Source: Hypomesus transpacificus
Lineage: Eukaryota > Chordata > Actinopteri > Osmeriformes > Osmeridae
Direction of reading: 5' to 3'
NCBI RefSeq assembly: GCF_021917145.1
Contig: NC_061066.1
Coordinates: 9,645,818-9,709,817 of the forward strand
Length of the DNA: 64,000 bases
Part shown: in pieces, positions 11,098-23,380 of the stretch
Position numbering within the stretch: the stretch's first letter is position 1
How the letters are laid out: each line of letters starts with the position of its first letter
Notes under the pieces: model-generated
The model's database searches: none
What the model was told of the DNA's origin: nothing
Seen by the model: only the letters and a program-made list of their open reading frames with translations
Translations under genes and position numbers: made by a program

Positions 11098-11689
11098 GTT
11101 TAATGAACGGTACGCTACGTTCAAATCCGGCGGGGGTGGTTTAGCAGAAACAACAGATGAAAACAGGTATCCGCTCTTGCATCGACACGCAGGACTTACG
11201 GCAACCAGACCTTGCCAGAGGATTGTCGAGTTTACAATCGACGATGAACAGCAGCGTCATACAACGTTGTCGTTATTCCCAGTTAATAAATCAACGAGTA
11301 GATGGACAATGGATTTCTGAAATAATTTCTTGTCTGTTTTTGTTGTATGTTACCTGTATGTTTTAGAACACTAAGACTACCATTACAAACGGGACAGATA
11401 CACATTTTTTTTTTAAGATTAGACAAGTTAAGTGATGATGTGGTTAATAGTTTCATAAATCCATAAATCAAGGATGAGAGCGAGAGAGAGATAGAGAGAG
11501 AGACACACAACAGCGGGAAATGAGTGGCCTTTGGCTGCTTGATTGCTGGTTGTAAAAGGTTACATTGATGAGCGATTAGCATATTTATCCCTACAGCTGC
11601 ATGTGAATGTCACCATCAACCAGGTGTACACAGCTAACACACAAACCTGCAGCTCAAGATCTGTATAGGACGTCAGAAAATAAACAGAT

Positions 11690-12056
11690 TATTTACACAC
11701 AGTACACATGAAAACTTTTATCTACTTAAGTCTTAAGTAGATTTGTCTGGTATCAGGACTTTACCATTTTTTATTTTCCCTCCTTAAATTTTCTATACAC
11801 AAATATCAGTACATTTTCAAAACAGACTCGTTACTTAAGTTTGAATCTGTTTTTGGTGGCATGGTCAATATTATTTACTGTCATTGCACGCCTTTTTTCA
11901 TTTCCTGCCTATGACGCACAACAAACATAAGCTAGTCTACGAAGCTACCATGGAGCAAGAAGCTACCACGGAGCCAGGCAGAAGGCAACAAGAAAAAACA
12001 TGAGTATCTGTACTTCTACTTGATTGAATGATGTGTGTACTTTTGCCATCTCTGCA
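11690..12056. mobile_element. Possible non-autonomous hAT-like element
   Basis: The right end reads TACTTCTACTTGATTGAATG, then TGTGTACTTTTGCCATCTCTG. The left end contains ACTTAAGTCTTAAGTAGATT. These resemble the ends of abundant fish elements that start CAGAGGTGGG...AAGTA. A related fragment begins CAGCGATGGGAAGTAACAAA at about 21684. No transposase and no clear target duplication were found, so the limits are approximate. Confidence 0.4.
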
Positions 12057-12108
12057 TCTAAGACAATAGACAAGATGTGTGCCACACAGAGCTACAGTAC
12101 AGAAGGGC

Positions 12109-12114
12109 TTTATT
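12109..12114 (-). terminator. Polyadenylation signal for the OCC1-like gene
   Basis: The minus strand reads CACAATAAAGCCC here, 80 bp past the tentative stop at 12193-12195. Position and strand fit the 3' end of the OCC1-like transcript. Confidence 0.6.
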
Positions 12115-12192
12115 GTGACAGTTGGACAGATAAAAGGCTTCTAGCGGCAAGTTCTCACTACAGCATATATCTTTACTGACTGCATTGCATCC

Positions 12193-13002
12193 TTACTGTG
12201 TAGCCTCCTTCTCCTGATTGGCTGTCTGGGGGCCCTGAACCGGCGGGGGCGGTGGTGGTGGTGGGGGGGGGGGGGGCAGCCGGTAAGGGAGCAGAGGTGG
12301 TTGGGCGAGCTGGTGTGGGGAGGACTATGACAGTCTCTAACCCTTCAGCTCAGTTCAGAAGTGATGAACAAAGAGTGACAACTGGAGTTTACAGTCAGTC
12401 TGTTCAGGTTTACTTCCTGTCCAGGTGATCTACTTCCCATGGCAGACTTCCATCCTGATCCCAGACCAGTCCTGACCTCATGACCTCAGGAACTGACAGG
12501 TGATTGGCTCCCCCAGGATTCTACTGCTCCCCTGGAAGTCAGATCAGAGGAATTACACAGATCCATCCTTAAATCTCTCCTCTTCCCTCGCTCTTTCCCT
12601 TTCTACCTCTCTTCCCATTCCTTCTCCCTCCCCCCTCTCCCCTAGATGGGAGGATAGTCAGTGTAGGATGACACAGTGACAAGCAACTCCTGTTCCTTCC
12701 TGTCGTGGTGACCATGTTACTTCCTGTCGTGGTGACGATGCATTTGGGACGCCAACCCACCCGAGCAGGTAGCAGCAGAAGTGTTTGTTGTGGATTCACT
12801 TATTGTCTGAGGAGGCCGGGAGGTGACACACTCACACAGCTTCATTAATATACAAGCATTACCCTCAAATAAACCTGCAACTCCTAGCAACTACCAAGTC
12901 CCTCAGGAGACAATCACCACCTCCTTCTCAGTCCCTTAACACACACATATAACCTGCTGAGCAGCAGCTTGGAGAGGAACATTACTCTGTCTCTCTCTCT
13001 CC

Positions 13003-13046
<44 letters not shown>

Positions 13047-15294
13047 TCTCTCTCTCTCTCTCCCTCTCTCTCTCTCTCTCATCCTCTTTCCTTTCTCTCC
13101 CTCTCTCATGCTCCCTGCTGACCTCAGATTCCAGACAGGAAATTGAGTATTGGTGTGTGTATATGAAAGAGGGGGTAGAGAGAGAGAAAGATGGAGAGGG
13201 AGAGAGAGGGAGGGAAAAGAGCGAGGGGAGGGTTTGGCATTAATGTGGAGCGCAGCTGTGATGTCATGGGTGATGTCATGGGTGATGTCACATACCTGTG
13301 TGTGACGAGGGGAACAGCACAGCAGGAACACCACTCAGGTCAGCTGGGATCCCCACATACACACCACCATAGTTACTGTAACACACACACACACACACCA
13401 CCATAGTTACTGTAACACACACACACACCACCATAGTTACTGTAACACACACACACACACACACCACCACCATAGTTACTGTAACACACACACACCACCA
13501 TAGTTACTGTAACACACACACACCACCATAGCTACTGCAACACACACACACCACCATAGTTAATGTAACACACACACACCACCATAGCTACTGCAACACA
13601 CACACACCACCATAGTTACTGTAACACACAAACACCCACACCAGTTACTGTAACACACACACACACACCACCATAGCTACTGCAACACACACAGGAACTC
13701 ACATCCTCCTCTCGTCCTCTGGGGAAGGTTCCTCCGTCCTGCAGATACACAACAGTCAGCAGCAACACACACACACACACACATCTCCCAGACGGTAAAC
13801 AATTCAGTTTGTGCCAGCAGCCTTAATCATTAATTCTAGGAAATTGTGTTTTTGGTATGTTATACCTACGTGTGTCTGTGCTCTGTCTTAATCAGCAGGT
13901 GTGTCTGTCTCTGTCTTAATCAGGTTAACAGGTTCTGGACTCTGCTGTGGCTACATGGGACCAAGGTCCGGGTGATGACTGCTGGTTAGAGCTCTCTGGC
14001 TGACTCATGCATTCTGGGAAATGATGTTTTGTTTGTACCTACGTCGACTTTCAGTGACTCATTGTACTGGTCCCAGAAGCAAACAAGGTGGAGTGTGTGT
14101 GTGTGTGTGACACACAGATAGAGACAGAGAGAGAGGGTTTGTGATTGAATTGGGGGGGAGTGAGAGAAAGGAAGAGAGTGTGTGTGTGTGTGTGTGTTAG
14201 TAATTGTTGGGTTAAACAGTGAGGTGGAAGAAATATTGCAAACTAGAGTTTTGGGAGGGGGGAGAACAGGGGCAAAAATGCTGTAAATCTGTTTTACAAT
14301 AATAATCATTCAGTCACATGTATATTACATTTACAGTAAATATTACTGTCTGAATATTACTGTAGAACAAACCTCTTTATGAATATATTCATTATCATCA
14401 TTCTATAGATTTAGTCAAATTTTCCCTGAATTGTCCATGGTTTGGTTTATAAATCAAGGATTTGGAACAGCAGTGAAGTTTGATGTGAGATGGACATGAG
14501 GACATGAGGAGACAGAAGCAGATACTCACTCTTCTTCTTTGGATGGTTCAGACTGACCTGAGAAACACAGCCTGGATTACAGACTAACACAGACACACAC
14601 TGATATCATCTCATAGTGCCAGCGTGATGTGACCTCAGTGTTCCAATCTCATCAGTAGCATCACCTGAACACCTGTGGACCATCCGCTCACCGCGCAAAC
14701 ACACACACACACACACACACCCTCAGGGACACCCTTAAAGGAAAGTGCTGTGCAGCAGTTCTGAACCTGTTGTAGTTTAGATGACTGTGTTTTATCTTCC
14801 TGTATCAACACAACCCTGCTGACAGCAAACACCCTGACATGTAGATACACACACACACACACATACCCACACTACTGTTGCAGGATATACGTGTGTATAC
14901 ACAGTATGTATACATACATTATTATACACACACACACTATACATGTACAGATTTGGTAATATACCGTATATATGAAAAGACAGTGTTCAGCATGTGTCAG
15001 TGGAAACATATGAAGCAGATTAAATACTGAATATTTGCCTGACCTTGAGTACACTGAATACATGAAGTGTTGTATCCAAACAAAACACACTGACACTAGG
15101 AGATAAAGTTCCTTAATTTCTAGAACTTTCTACAGCTTATCCCCTCTGCTGCTGCTTACACACATTCAACGAACTGCACACACACACATTCTATGTCACT
15201 CTCTCACACACACACACATTCTATGTCACTCTCTCACACACTCAATCTCACCTCCTCCAGTTGAGCTAGTTGCAGCGGAATTTCCACAACCCAT
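12193..15294 (-). CDS. OCC1 / C12orf75-like small acylated protein
   Basis: Minus-strand exons: 15252-15294, 14530-14557, 13703-13738 and 13296-13375, each with GT-AG borders and phases that join without a break. The product starts MGCGNSAATSSTGG, continues QSEPSKEEE, TEEPSPEDERR and INYGGVYVGIPADL. This follows human OCC1 (C12orf75, 63 residues) in order: the MGCGNS start, an acidic TEE/ED segment, basic residues, then NYGGVYVG. MGC predicts N-myristoylation with palmitoylation at Cys3, hence membrane attachment; the molecular function is poorly known. The C-terminal exon is uncertain. A candidate near 12193-12230 encodes QTANQEKEATQ then TAA and precedes a poly(A) signal, but the phase from the donor at 13295 does not match this frame, so another exon or donor may be used. 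Intron 3 is an array of copied acceptor sites. Confidence 0.8.
12975..13100. repeat. (CT)n microsatellite in the OCC1-like gene region
   Basis: Nearly pure CTCTCT with CCCTCTCT interruptions, lying in the intron or 3' part downstream of exon 4 on the minus strand. It is low complexity only. Confidence 0.9.
13366..13690 (-). repeat. Minisatellite of copied 3' splice sites at OCC1-like exon 4
   Basis: On the minus strand the true border is TGTGTTACAG|TAACTATGGTGG with the exon starting at 13375. The same 24-30 bp core, separated by (CA)n, recurs with equivalent positions at 13409, 13439, 13478, 13506, 13534, 13562, 13590, 13618, 13647 and 13679. Ten of the eleven copies keep the AG; the copy at 13562 has lost it. 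Several read GCAG|TAGCTATGG instead of ACAG|TAACTATGG. The array fills almost all of intron 3 (13376-13702). Confidence 0.92.
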
Positions 15295-17788
15295 CTCCCG
15301 TCCAACTGGCAAGGTGCACAAACGACAGAATAAACACGAGAGACAGACACAGAGAGGAGGAGAGAAAGACAGACACAGGAGGGAAAGAGAGAGGGAGAGA
15401 TAACCAGAACAAAGAGGGAGAGAGATGGGGAAGGGGAGTGTGAGTGGTAGAAGGGAGAGGAAGGCAGAAGGAGAGGTAGTGTTGGAGAGTGAGAGTGAAG
15501 AGATGGAAGGAGAGAGGAAGGAGAAGAGAGTAGAACAGTGTTCTTCCTCTAGCTGTGAGTCTGCTGGTGGAGGACACTTTAGAGACAGGGAGGAGAGAGA
15601 ATGATAACGGAGGGGGAGGAAGAGAGGAAGAGAAAAAGGGGGAGGAGAAAGGAAGAAAGGGGGAGGATGAGGGGTGGTGTGTTCATAGAGGACAGACCAA
15701 ACATTGATGTTACCTTAATACCTTATTAATAACCATTCAGTGCTTTGGCATTTCAGATATCTTAGAGTTAGAGAGTGAAAGTTAGAGAAAGAGACAGGGA
15801 GGGAAAGAGAGGGAGGGAAAGAGACAGGGAGGGAAAAGTGAAAAGTGTGAATGTTGAGAAAGAGGAGGAGGGGGGGTTCCACCGCCACACTTGGGTTGCC
15901 CAGGTAACAAGACCACATGCATGAGGACTGCTTTATTTACAAGAAGAAGGTACTATTCACAGACATCTCACACACACACACTCACTCTATTACACACACT
16001 CCAGCACAATAGGGTCAAAGGGGCAGGAGGTTCTGTCATCTTCAATTAGGTCCAGAGGGAAAGTTCTGGAAGAATGGAACCCTAAAGGGGGACTGAGGAA
16101 CAAGTGTGTGTGTGTAGGGGGAGTGTGTGTGTATATATATATATATATAGCATGAGGTATACCCACTCATCTTCCAGCCCCCCCCCCTCCTCAGGGCAGT
16201 ACCGGCTGTCCAGCAGGGGGCAGGACAGCCCCAGCAGCTAACACACAGCTGCTCCAACATCCAGGCTGAGGGGTGTGTGTGTGTGTGTGTGTTTCTGGGT
16301 CTTGAATGATGTAGTTTCACCCACAGGCTGCCTGTTCAATATGTACCATGTCCTGCTGTGACCATGCCAGAAGGTAGGAGTGTGTGTGTGTGGGGGGGGG
16401 GGGGGTGAGTGATCTCAGCCCCGATATTAAAATTCCTGTTGAATAACTGGCAAGATGAAATATACTAATAATAAACTGTATTTAGGAGTGATTAGAAACA
16501 TCCATTTGCATATTTTAAAGATAATTCTTGGCAACAAATTTGTCAAAAACTGATTTAAAAACATTTTAGTTTGACAACGGACAACAGAAAAGAAGCAGCA
16601 TTTCACATTCTGATTCTTCCGTCAGAACCGTCTGTAATAATAATGTACCATCTGCAATAATGTACTACTGAACTACAGCTGTTATTGTAAGAGGACAGAT
16701 CATCTGCTCTGCTCTATCCGTCTGTCCACACACACAGTGTCTCCACCCAGTTCTTTAACAGAACATATACACACACACACACACAGTGTCTCCACCCAGT
16801 TCTTTAACCTCAGAGCAGTTCTTGTTTTCTGTGAGCAGACAGGTTCTACGTTCCCTGCAGGGTGCAGAGTGCTGGAGAACATTCTAGAACAGGAGGAGGG
16901 GTACCATGGCGAGGAAACTCTTGACAGCGGAACAGAAAAGGTGAATAAACATCTGAACAAAAAGCAACTAAAACAGAGTTATGCTTCTCTTATCTGGGAT
17001 TAAGCACAAACTGGTCTCCTTGGAAACATTACAAATGGCAGCCAGCCAGTAGCGACGGAAGGCGATTATACACAGGAAGCAACCAATTATTAACAGGAAA
17101 TGAGTCATCAGAACACCCTGCTTCACCAACTCTCTTCAAGACAAGCTGAAGATCCAGTTCATACATCATTCATCCAGTCAAAAATAATTTCATTTTATCG
17201 TGTAAAGCCTGCACCATAAAAATATTATATACAAACCAAAGCTAGTCAGTGTACAGAGAGGATTAGACATCTGATTATCAGTCAGTACATATTGACCCTG
17301 GGGTGCAGTCCTGTCCGGATAAAGCCAAGCAACAGAAGGAAGAATCAATCAAGGTTCTTTGTTATCAGTCAGTTCATAGTTGTCTCTTCCTACTGAGCAT
17401 GTCCATGACTGGTCAGTGGTGTACCGTGGTGGCTGTTGATTGGTTTACAGCCTGTTAGCTTCCGCTCTGCTCGGTGAGTCTGCCCTCTGGTGGTCCAATC
17501 AGAGAGAAGAGAGGGAGAGGAGGGGCTAGGGAGGAAGACGGACAGTCAGAGAGAGAGGCTGGACTAGCTTCTTAGAGCTGACCGTATAAAACCATGATTC
17601 AGTCCAGGCTCCTCCCCCTCACGTCCAGAGGTGGAGATATGTCAACTTCCTGCAGGGCCATGAGTCCACAACCAATCAGAAGTCTTACACCAGTCCCAAA
17701 TCTGCATATCCCATCTTTAGTCCTCCTTATATGGTCGCAGGCCCCTCCCACTCCTGTCCACGGCCCTGCACTAGCCGGCGATCAAAGG
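15295..17788. other. Spacer holding the presumed plxnb2 3' UTR and OCC1-like 5' flank
   Basis: No coding exon is supported. Bases 15310-15860 are rich in GA/AG tracts. Bases 16125-16150 hold (TA)n, and runs of C or G occur near 16185 and 16393. A duplicated segment ACACAGTGTCTCCACCCAGT plus TCTTTAAC sits at about 16733-16755 and 16783-16808. The ORFs at 16042-16320 (-) and 16737-17003 (+) have no recognisable domain. The plxnb2 3' UTR probably spans 15.93-17.79 kb on the minus strand. Confidence 0.4.
15932..15937 (-). terminator. Candidate plxnb2 polyadenylation signal
   Basis: The minus strand reads TTGTAAATAAAGCAGTCC, a canonical AATAAA 1.85 kb downstream of the plxnb2 stop. It is the clearest such signal on that strand before the OCC1-like gene begins. 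Assignment is by position only. Confidence 0.4.
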
Positions 17789-19815
17789 TTAAAGGTCGGT
17801 GACCTTGTTCTCGAGGGCGGCGGCGATCTGCTGCAGACGCACAGTCAGCTGTTTGCTCTGGGCCGTCGGGTCCTCCTCCAGGGATTGGATGATCTGGGAG
17901 GAAGAGGCGGAGTTACACGGTGTACCATAGTACTGTGTAGTACACCTCAGTACAGGGTAGGAACACGGTAGTCCTGTAGGGAACCTACCCCATCGTAGTA
18001 CTTGCTGGCGTACTGGTAGAGCTGGTGCAATGCCACCTGGGTGTTCAGTTCATCTGTGTGTTGCTGAAGAGGAAGGAGAGGGTTAGGGAGAGGATTAGGG
18101 AGAGGGTTAGGGAATCACTCTGATTAACAGCCACAGGCCTTTCTTTCCTCTGTGACACACACACACACACACACACTGTACACACACACTGTACACACAC
18201 TGTACACACACACTGTACACACACACTGTACACACACTGTACACACAGTACTCACCCTGGAGACTTCTGCCAGGTGTGTGTTCATGTCCTGGTCGCTCAC
18301 AGGCACCATCTGTCTGATGCCCCTGTAGTAACTGAGGAGAGACAGGGTCAGGGCTCAGCAGGGTCAGGCCTACCTTCTAACTGCAAGTCAACCAAACTAC
18401 CACGTTCTACAGTGACAGACAGTTATACAATGTACTGCATCTATGTATCTAGAATGTGCTTTGTTTCTGCATCTGGAGTGGTCAGTCCTAGAGTAGAGAA
18501 GGTCGTGATAACCGTGGAAACCAACTCCAGACCCTCAGAGGACAACTTACTCATCCACCATCTTCTTATAAGTGGAGATCTCCTTGGCATAGAGCAGCTT
18601 ATTACTGGGAGACTCCTGGAGGGAGGGAAGAGATGGTCGAGAGTCAGACAGTACATCAGTGTGCCCCGTCACCCCCCTCACCCCGCTCACCCCGCTGACC
18701 CCTCACCCTGCTCAGCTTGTGTTCTGTCTTGGTGCAGGCGTCCATGAAGGTCTGAGCGATGACGTGCAGCGACGCGTCCACCACCTCGCCCACCTGCACG
18801 TCCAGGATGAAGTGAGGACTCTTCAGGATGTTCACCCAGAACCTCAGGGGCAGGCTGGAGGGAGAAACGCGAAGCTGAGCCTCTGCTGTGGGCAGGTGTG
18901 TGTGTCTGCAGGTGTGTGTGTCTGCAGGTGTGTGTGTCTGCAGGTGTGTGTGTCTGCAGTCGTGTGTGTCTGCAGTCGTGTGTGTGCAGGTGTGTGTGTA
19001 CCTGTTGGTCTTCCAGATGTGTGTACTCAGGTGTGTGTGTACCTGTTGGTCTTCCAGGTATGTGTGTGCTCAGGTGTGTGTGTACCTGTTGGTCTTCCAG
19101 GTGTGTGTGTGCTCAGGTGTGTGTGTACCTGTTGGTCTTCCAGGTGTGTGTGTGCTCAGGTGTGTGTGTACCTGTTGGTCTTCCAGGTGTGTGTGTGCTC
19201 AGGTGTGTGTGTACCTGTTGGTCTTCCAGATGTGTGTGCTCAGGTGTGTGTGTACCTATTGGTCTTCCAGGTGTGTGTGTGCTCAGGTGTGTACCTGTTG
19301 GTCTTCCAGATGTGTGTGTGCTCAGGTGTGTACCTGTTGGTCTTCCAGATGTGTGTGTGCTCAGGTGTGTACCTGTTGGTCTTCCAGGTGTGTGTGTGCT
19401 CAGGTGTGTACCTGTTGGTCTTCCAGGTGTGTGTGTGCTCAGGTGTGTACCTGTTGGTCTTCCAGATGTGTACGGTGTCTTCCTCCACGTCATGTTTCAG
19501 TGCCTGCTCGTCCAGGAAGTCGAAGAAGTACTTAACAGCAGGAGGCACCACCGAGCCAGAACATAACACGCTCCTGAAGAAGTCATCCACAAACTGCTGC
19601 AGTGTTCCCTGCAAGACACACACACACACACACACACCCTCAGTATCAGAAGTGTGCCTACACCCGCACTAACCCCCCCAGGGTACCTTGACCCCCCCCC
19701 CCCCCCCAGGGTACCTTGACCCCCCCCCCCCCCCAGGGTACCTTGACCCCCCCCCCCCCCCCCCAGGGTACCTTGCCCCACCCCCAGGGTACCTTGCCCC
19801 ACCCCCAGGGTACCT

Positions 19816-19863
<48 letters not shown>

Positions 19864-20195
19864 AGGGTACCTTGACCCCCCCCCCCCCCCCCCCCCCAGG
19901 GTACCTTGACAGACAGCAGTCTGGTCAGGTAGATCTCGGTGATGGCCTTGGTCAGGGCCTTGTCCTTCAGACTGCCTCTCTTGGACTTCCCCTCATCCAG
20001 CTCATCTGCTGGTCGCACCAGGTGGAACACCTTCTCATCCTCCAGGAGGGCGTTCCCTGGACACACACACACAGTTCAACCAAGCTGGTTAATAATTAAA
20101 CAAACCCATCTCATTCAAGGTTAGACAGCTAGTTTGTTTGTTTGTAGTGTGCTAGCTCTGTGTGTGTGTGTGTGTGTGTGTGTGTAGTGTGCTAG

Positions 20196-20229
<34 letters not shown>

Positions 20230-21807
20230 TGTGCTAGCTCTGTGTGTGTGTGTGTGTGTGTGTGTAGTGTGCTAGCTCTGTGTGTGTGTGTGGTGACACA
20301 GACTTACTCTCTTCAGGGCTGTCCTGGTGCTGGGTGAAGGGGAGCGTGTGCAGCACTGTGGACAGAACCAAGGTAGCGTTGTCTCTCACCTAGACACACA
20401 CACACACGAAGACACACACACATGCACATTAGCTACCGACCCCATCTTCAGCCCACCAGTGTGCTCACAGACGATAGGTTCGGGCTGTGATTGACAGGTG
20501 AGGCAGCCACTCACGTTGTAGTGTGCCAGCGTGTTGACCCTCTTCCAGCGCCCCTCCTTCTGGGAGGTCAGGTCCAGGTCAGACAGGATCTGCCCTGTGG
20601 AGCCAGGGCGCCACTCTGGGGACAGGAGGGGCATTACATCTGTTACACTCTACACTGTGTGTGTGCACGTGTAGGCATGCCTGTGTGTCAGAGTGTGTGT
20701 GTGTGTGTGTGTCCGGCCTTACCCAGAGCCACTGTCTCCACCCTGGGTCTCTGGGAGTAGGGCATGTTCCTGTACACCTGCTCGATCACCTTCTCCTTCA
20801 CTTGGGTGATGGAGTCACAGCTCAGCACCTTGACCGGGGTCACGTCCGGACCCTCCCCGTGCACCAGCACCTGCAGCGTCTGAGAGGACACACAGCAGGC
20901 CATCATCATAGAGTCCTAGTGTGTGTAGCGTGCTAGCTGTGCGTAGCGTGCTAGCTGCGCGTAGCGTGCTAGCTGTGCGTAGCGTGCTAGCCCACCAGGG
21001 TGCTGTACTCCACGTCGTCCCCCAGCAGGCCTGTGTCGTTCAGGGTGTACTTGGCCTTCTTCAGCCGGGCATCCACAGGGCCCTTCTCCACCTGGTGCTT
21101 TATAGCCTTGAACAGCTTGTACAGAGGCTCTCCAGCAGTGTCCTACACACACACACACACACACTTTATTAACAGGTGTCCAATCTGATGAGTAATTTCA
21201 GGAGATACAGCTGGGTTCTTCTGGGAAGACTGAAGATGAGGAGGGGAGAGAGGGGGAGGAGAGAGAGGGGGGAGAGAGAGGGAGGGGAGAGGGAGAGAGG
21301 GGGAGGAGAGGGAGAGAGAGGGAGGGGAGAGGGAGAGAGAGGGGGGAGAGAGAGGGGGAGGGGAGAGAGGGAGGGGAGAGAGAGAGGGGGAGGGGAGAGA
21401 GGGGAGAGGAGAGAGGGGGAGGGGAGAGAGGGGGAGGGGAGAGAGGGAGGGGAGAGAGAGAGGGGGAGGAGAGAGAGAGAGAGAGAGGGGGGAGAGAGAG
21501 GGAAGCGAGAGAGAGGGAGAGAGAGAAGGGAGAGCGTGGAGGGGAGAGAGAGAGAGAGGGGGGGGGGAGGTGGAGGATAGATTGTTACCCTGAGGAACTG
21601 GTAGAGGCAGATGGCCATCCAGTTAGACAGCATCCTCTCCACCACCGTCTCAGACCTAAACACACATGGTTGTAGTATAACCAGCGATGGGAAGTAACAA
21701 AATACAAATACTTTGTTACTGTACTAAAGTAGATTTATACCTTTTTTTATACAGTATATATCCCTGTGTGTGTGTATGTATACCCGAGTATGCATACAGT
21801 ATATATC

Positions 21808-21843
<36 letters not shown>

Positions 21844-22687
21844 CCTGGGTATGCATACAGTATATATCCCTGTGTGTGTGTGTGTGTGTGTGTATACCTG
21901 GGTATGCATACAGTATATATCCCTGTGTGTGTGTGTGTATACCTGGGTATGCATACAGTATATATCCCTGTGTGTGTGTGCTCACCTGCGCAGCATCAGT
22001 TTGGGGTTCCTGCTGGTGACGTGCTGGTCCATCAGCTCCAGCAGCAGGGTTCTCATGATGTCAGTGTAGTACTCCAGCTTCCCATGCAGCGCCACCGTGA
22101 GGAGGGAGGCCAGGTACACACGCGCCCGCGGCCCAAAGTCAGGACGCCCCTCCAGGGTTCGAATGAACTGAGGGGACAGAAACACCACAACCAGGTCAGT
22201 CAGAAACACCACAACCAGGTCAGAAACACCACAAGCAGGTCAGACAGACACACCACAACCAGCGTCAGAAACACCACAAGCAGGTCAGACAGACACACCA
22301 CAACCAGAGTCAGAAACACCACAACCAGAGTCAGAAACACCACAACCAGAGTCAGAAACATCACAACCAGGTCCGGTCAGACAGGCAGACAGACAGGCAG
22401 ACAGGCAGACAGGCAGTGACAGACAGACAGACAGACAGGCAGGCAGTGACAGGCAGACAGACAGACAGTGACAGACAGACAGGCAGGCAGGCAGTGACAG
22501 GCAGACAGTGACAGACAGACAGTGACAGACAGGCAGGCAGGCAGGCAGTGACAGACAGACAGGCAGGCAGGCAGTGACAGGCAGACAGTGACAGACAGAC
22601 AGGCAGGCAGGCAGTGACAGGCAGACAGTGACAGACAGACAGACAGTGACAGACAGACAGGCAGGCAGGCAGTGACAGACAGACAGT

Positions 22688-22729
<42 letters not shown>

Positions 22730-23380
22730 GACAGGCAGGCAGGCAGGCTTTACATTGATGAGGAAGGTCTTGCTGTTCAGCAGGTTGGAGAACTGGTTGA
22801 GGGCCTGGGACACAATGGCCCTGCGGGATTCTGGGATATCGAGTTTCCCTGTGATCATGACGTCGTTGGTGCCGTCCTCAGACGGCAGGAAGAAGTTGCG
22901 GTCGGTGTAGTTCTTGTAGTCCAGGAAGGGGATCCGTGCCTCGCTGAGGTCACTAGTGTGGTCCTCCATCTCTATCATCAGGTCTGGGGAGGGGGGGGGG
23001 GGCAGAGAGAGTCAGACATTTTGACAGAGAGAGAGAGAGAGAGATAGAGGAGAAGAGCGAGCTCTCACCAGTGAACTCCTTCTTGCAGCGATCTCTCACA
23101 CTCTCCTCCAGGTTCTCCAGCTGGTGCCTCACCTTCTCATACTCTCTCTCTGCCTGCTGGCTCTTCCTCCTACACACACACACACACACACACATCAGTA
23201 CAAGCTTAAGGCAGAGGTGCATGCTGGGAGCAGTAGTGTGTACCTGTAGCAGTAGACAGACACAGCGATGAAGAGCAGCATTGGCAGGATGACTCCAGGG
23301 ATGATGACAGCCAGAGGAACCTCGTACTTCCTCTCATACTGGACAAGCCCCACCACCCACACACCCTGACCAAACTGGAT
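17789..23380 (-). CDS. plxnb2: plxnb2 coding exons 21-36: membrane helix and cytoplasmic GAP region
   Basis: Exons: 23244-23380, 23069-23169, 22754-22983, 21986-22167, 21589-21655, 20996-21142, 20723-20879, 20515-20615, 20308-20389, 19905-20056, 19451-19608, 18707-18854, 18551-18615, 18256-18331, 17989-18063, 17789-17893. The helix [19 protein letters not shown] in exon 21 is followed by basic YCYRRKSQQ and a coiled coil. The first GAP half includes [20 protein letters not shown]. The Rho-binding insert is in exons 27-29 ([20 protein letters not shown]). The second GAP half has [50 protein letters not shown]. Exon 36 ends [14 protein letters not shown]. Each border was checked for GT-AG and phase. 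Confidence 0.93.

Noticed and set aside
16737..17003. 88-codon plus ORF after a (CA)n tract
   Set aside because: Lies in the presumed plxnb2 3' UTR on the opposite strand, includes the duplicated CTCCACCCAGTTC segment, and has no family resemblance.
19497..20072. 191-codon minus ORF running past plxnb2 exon 30
   Set aside because: Only its first part is the real exon 30. The Gly-rich remainder is the C-run donor array in the intron.
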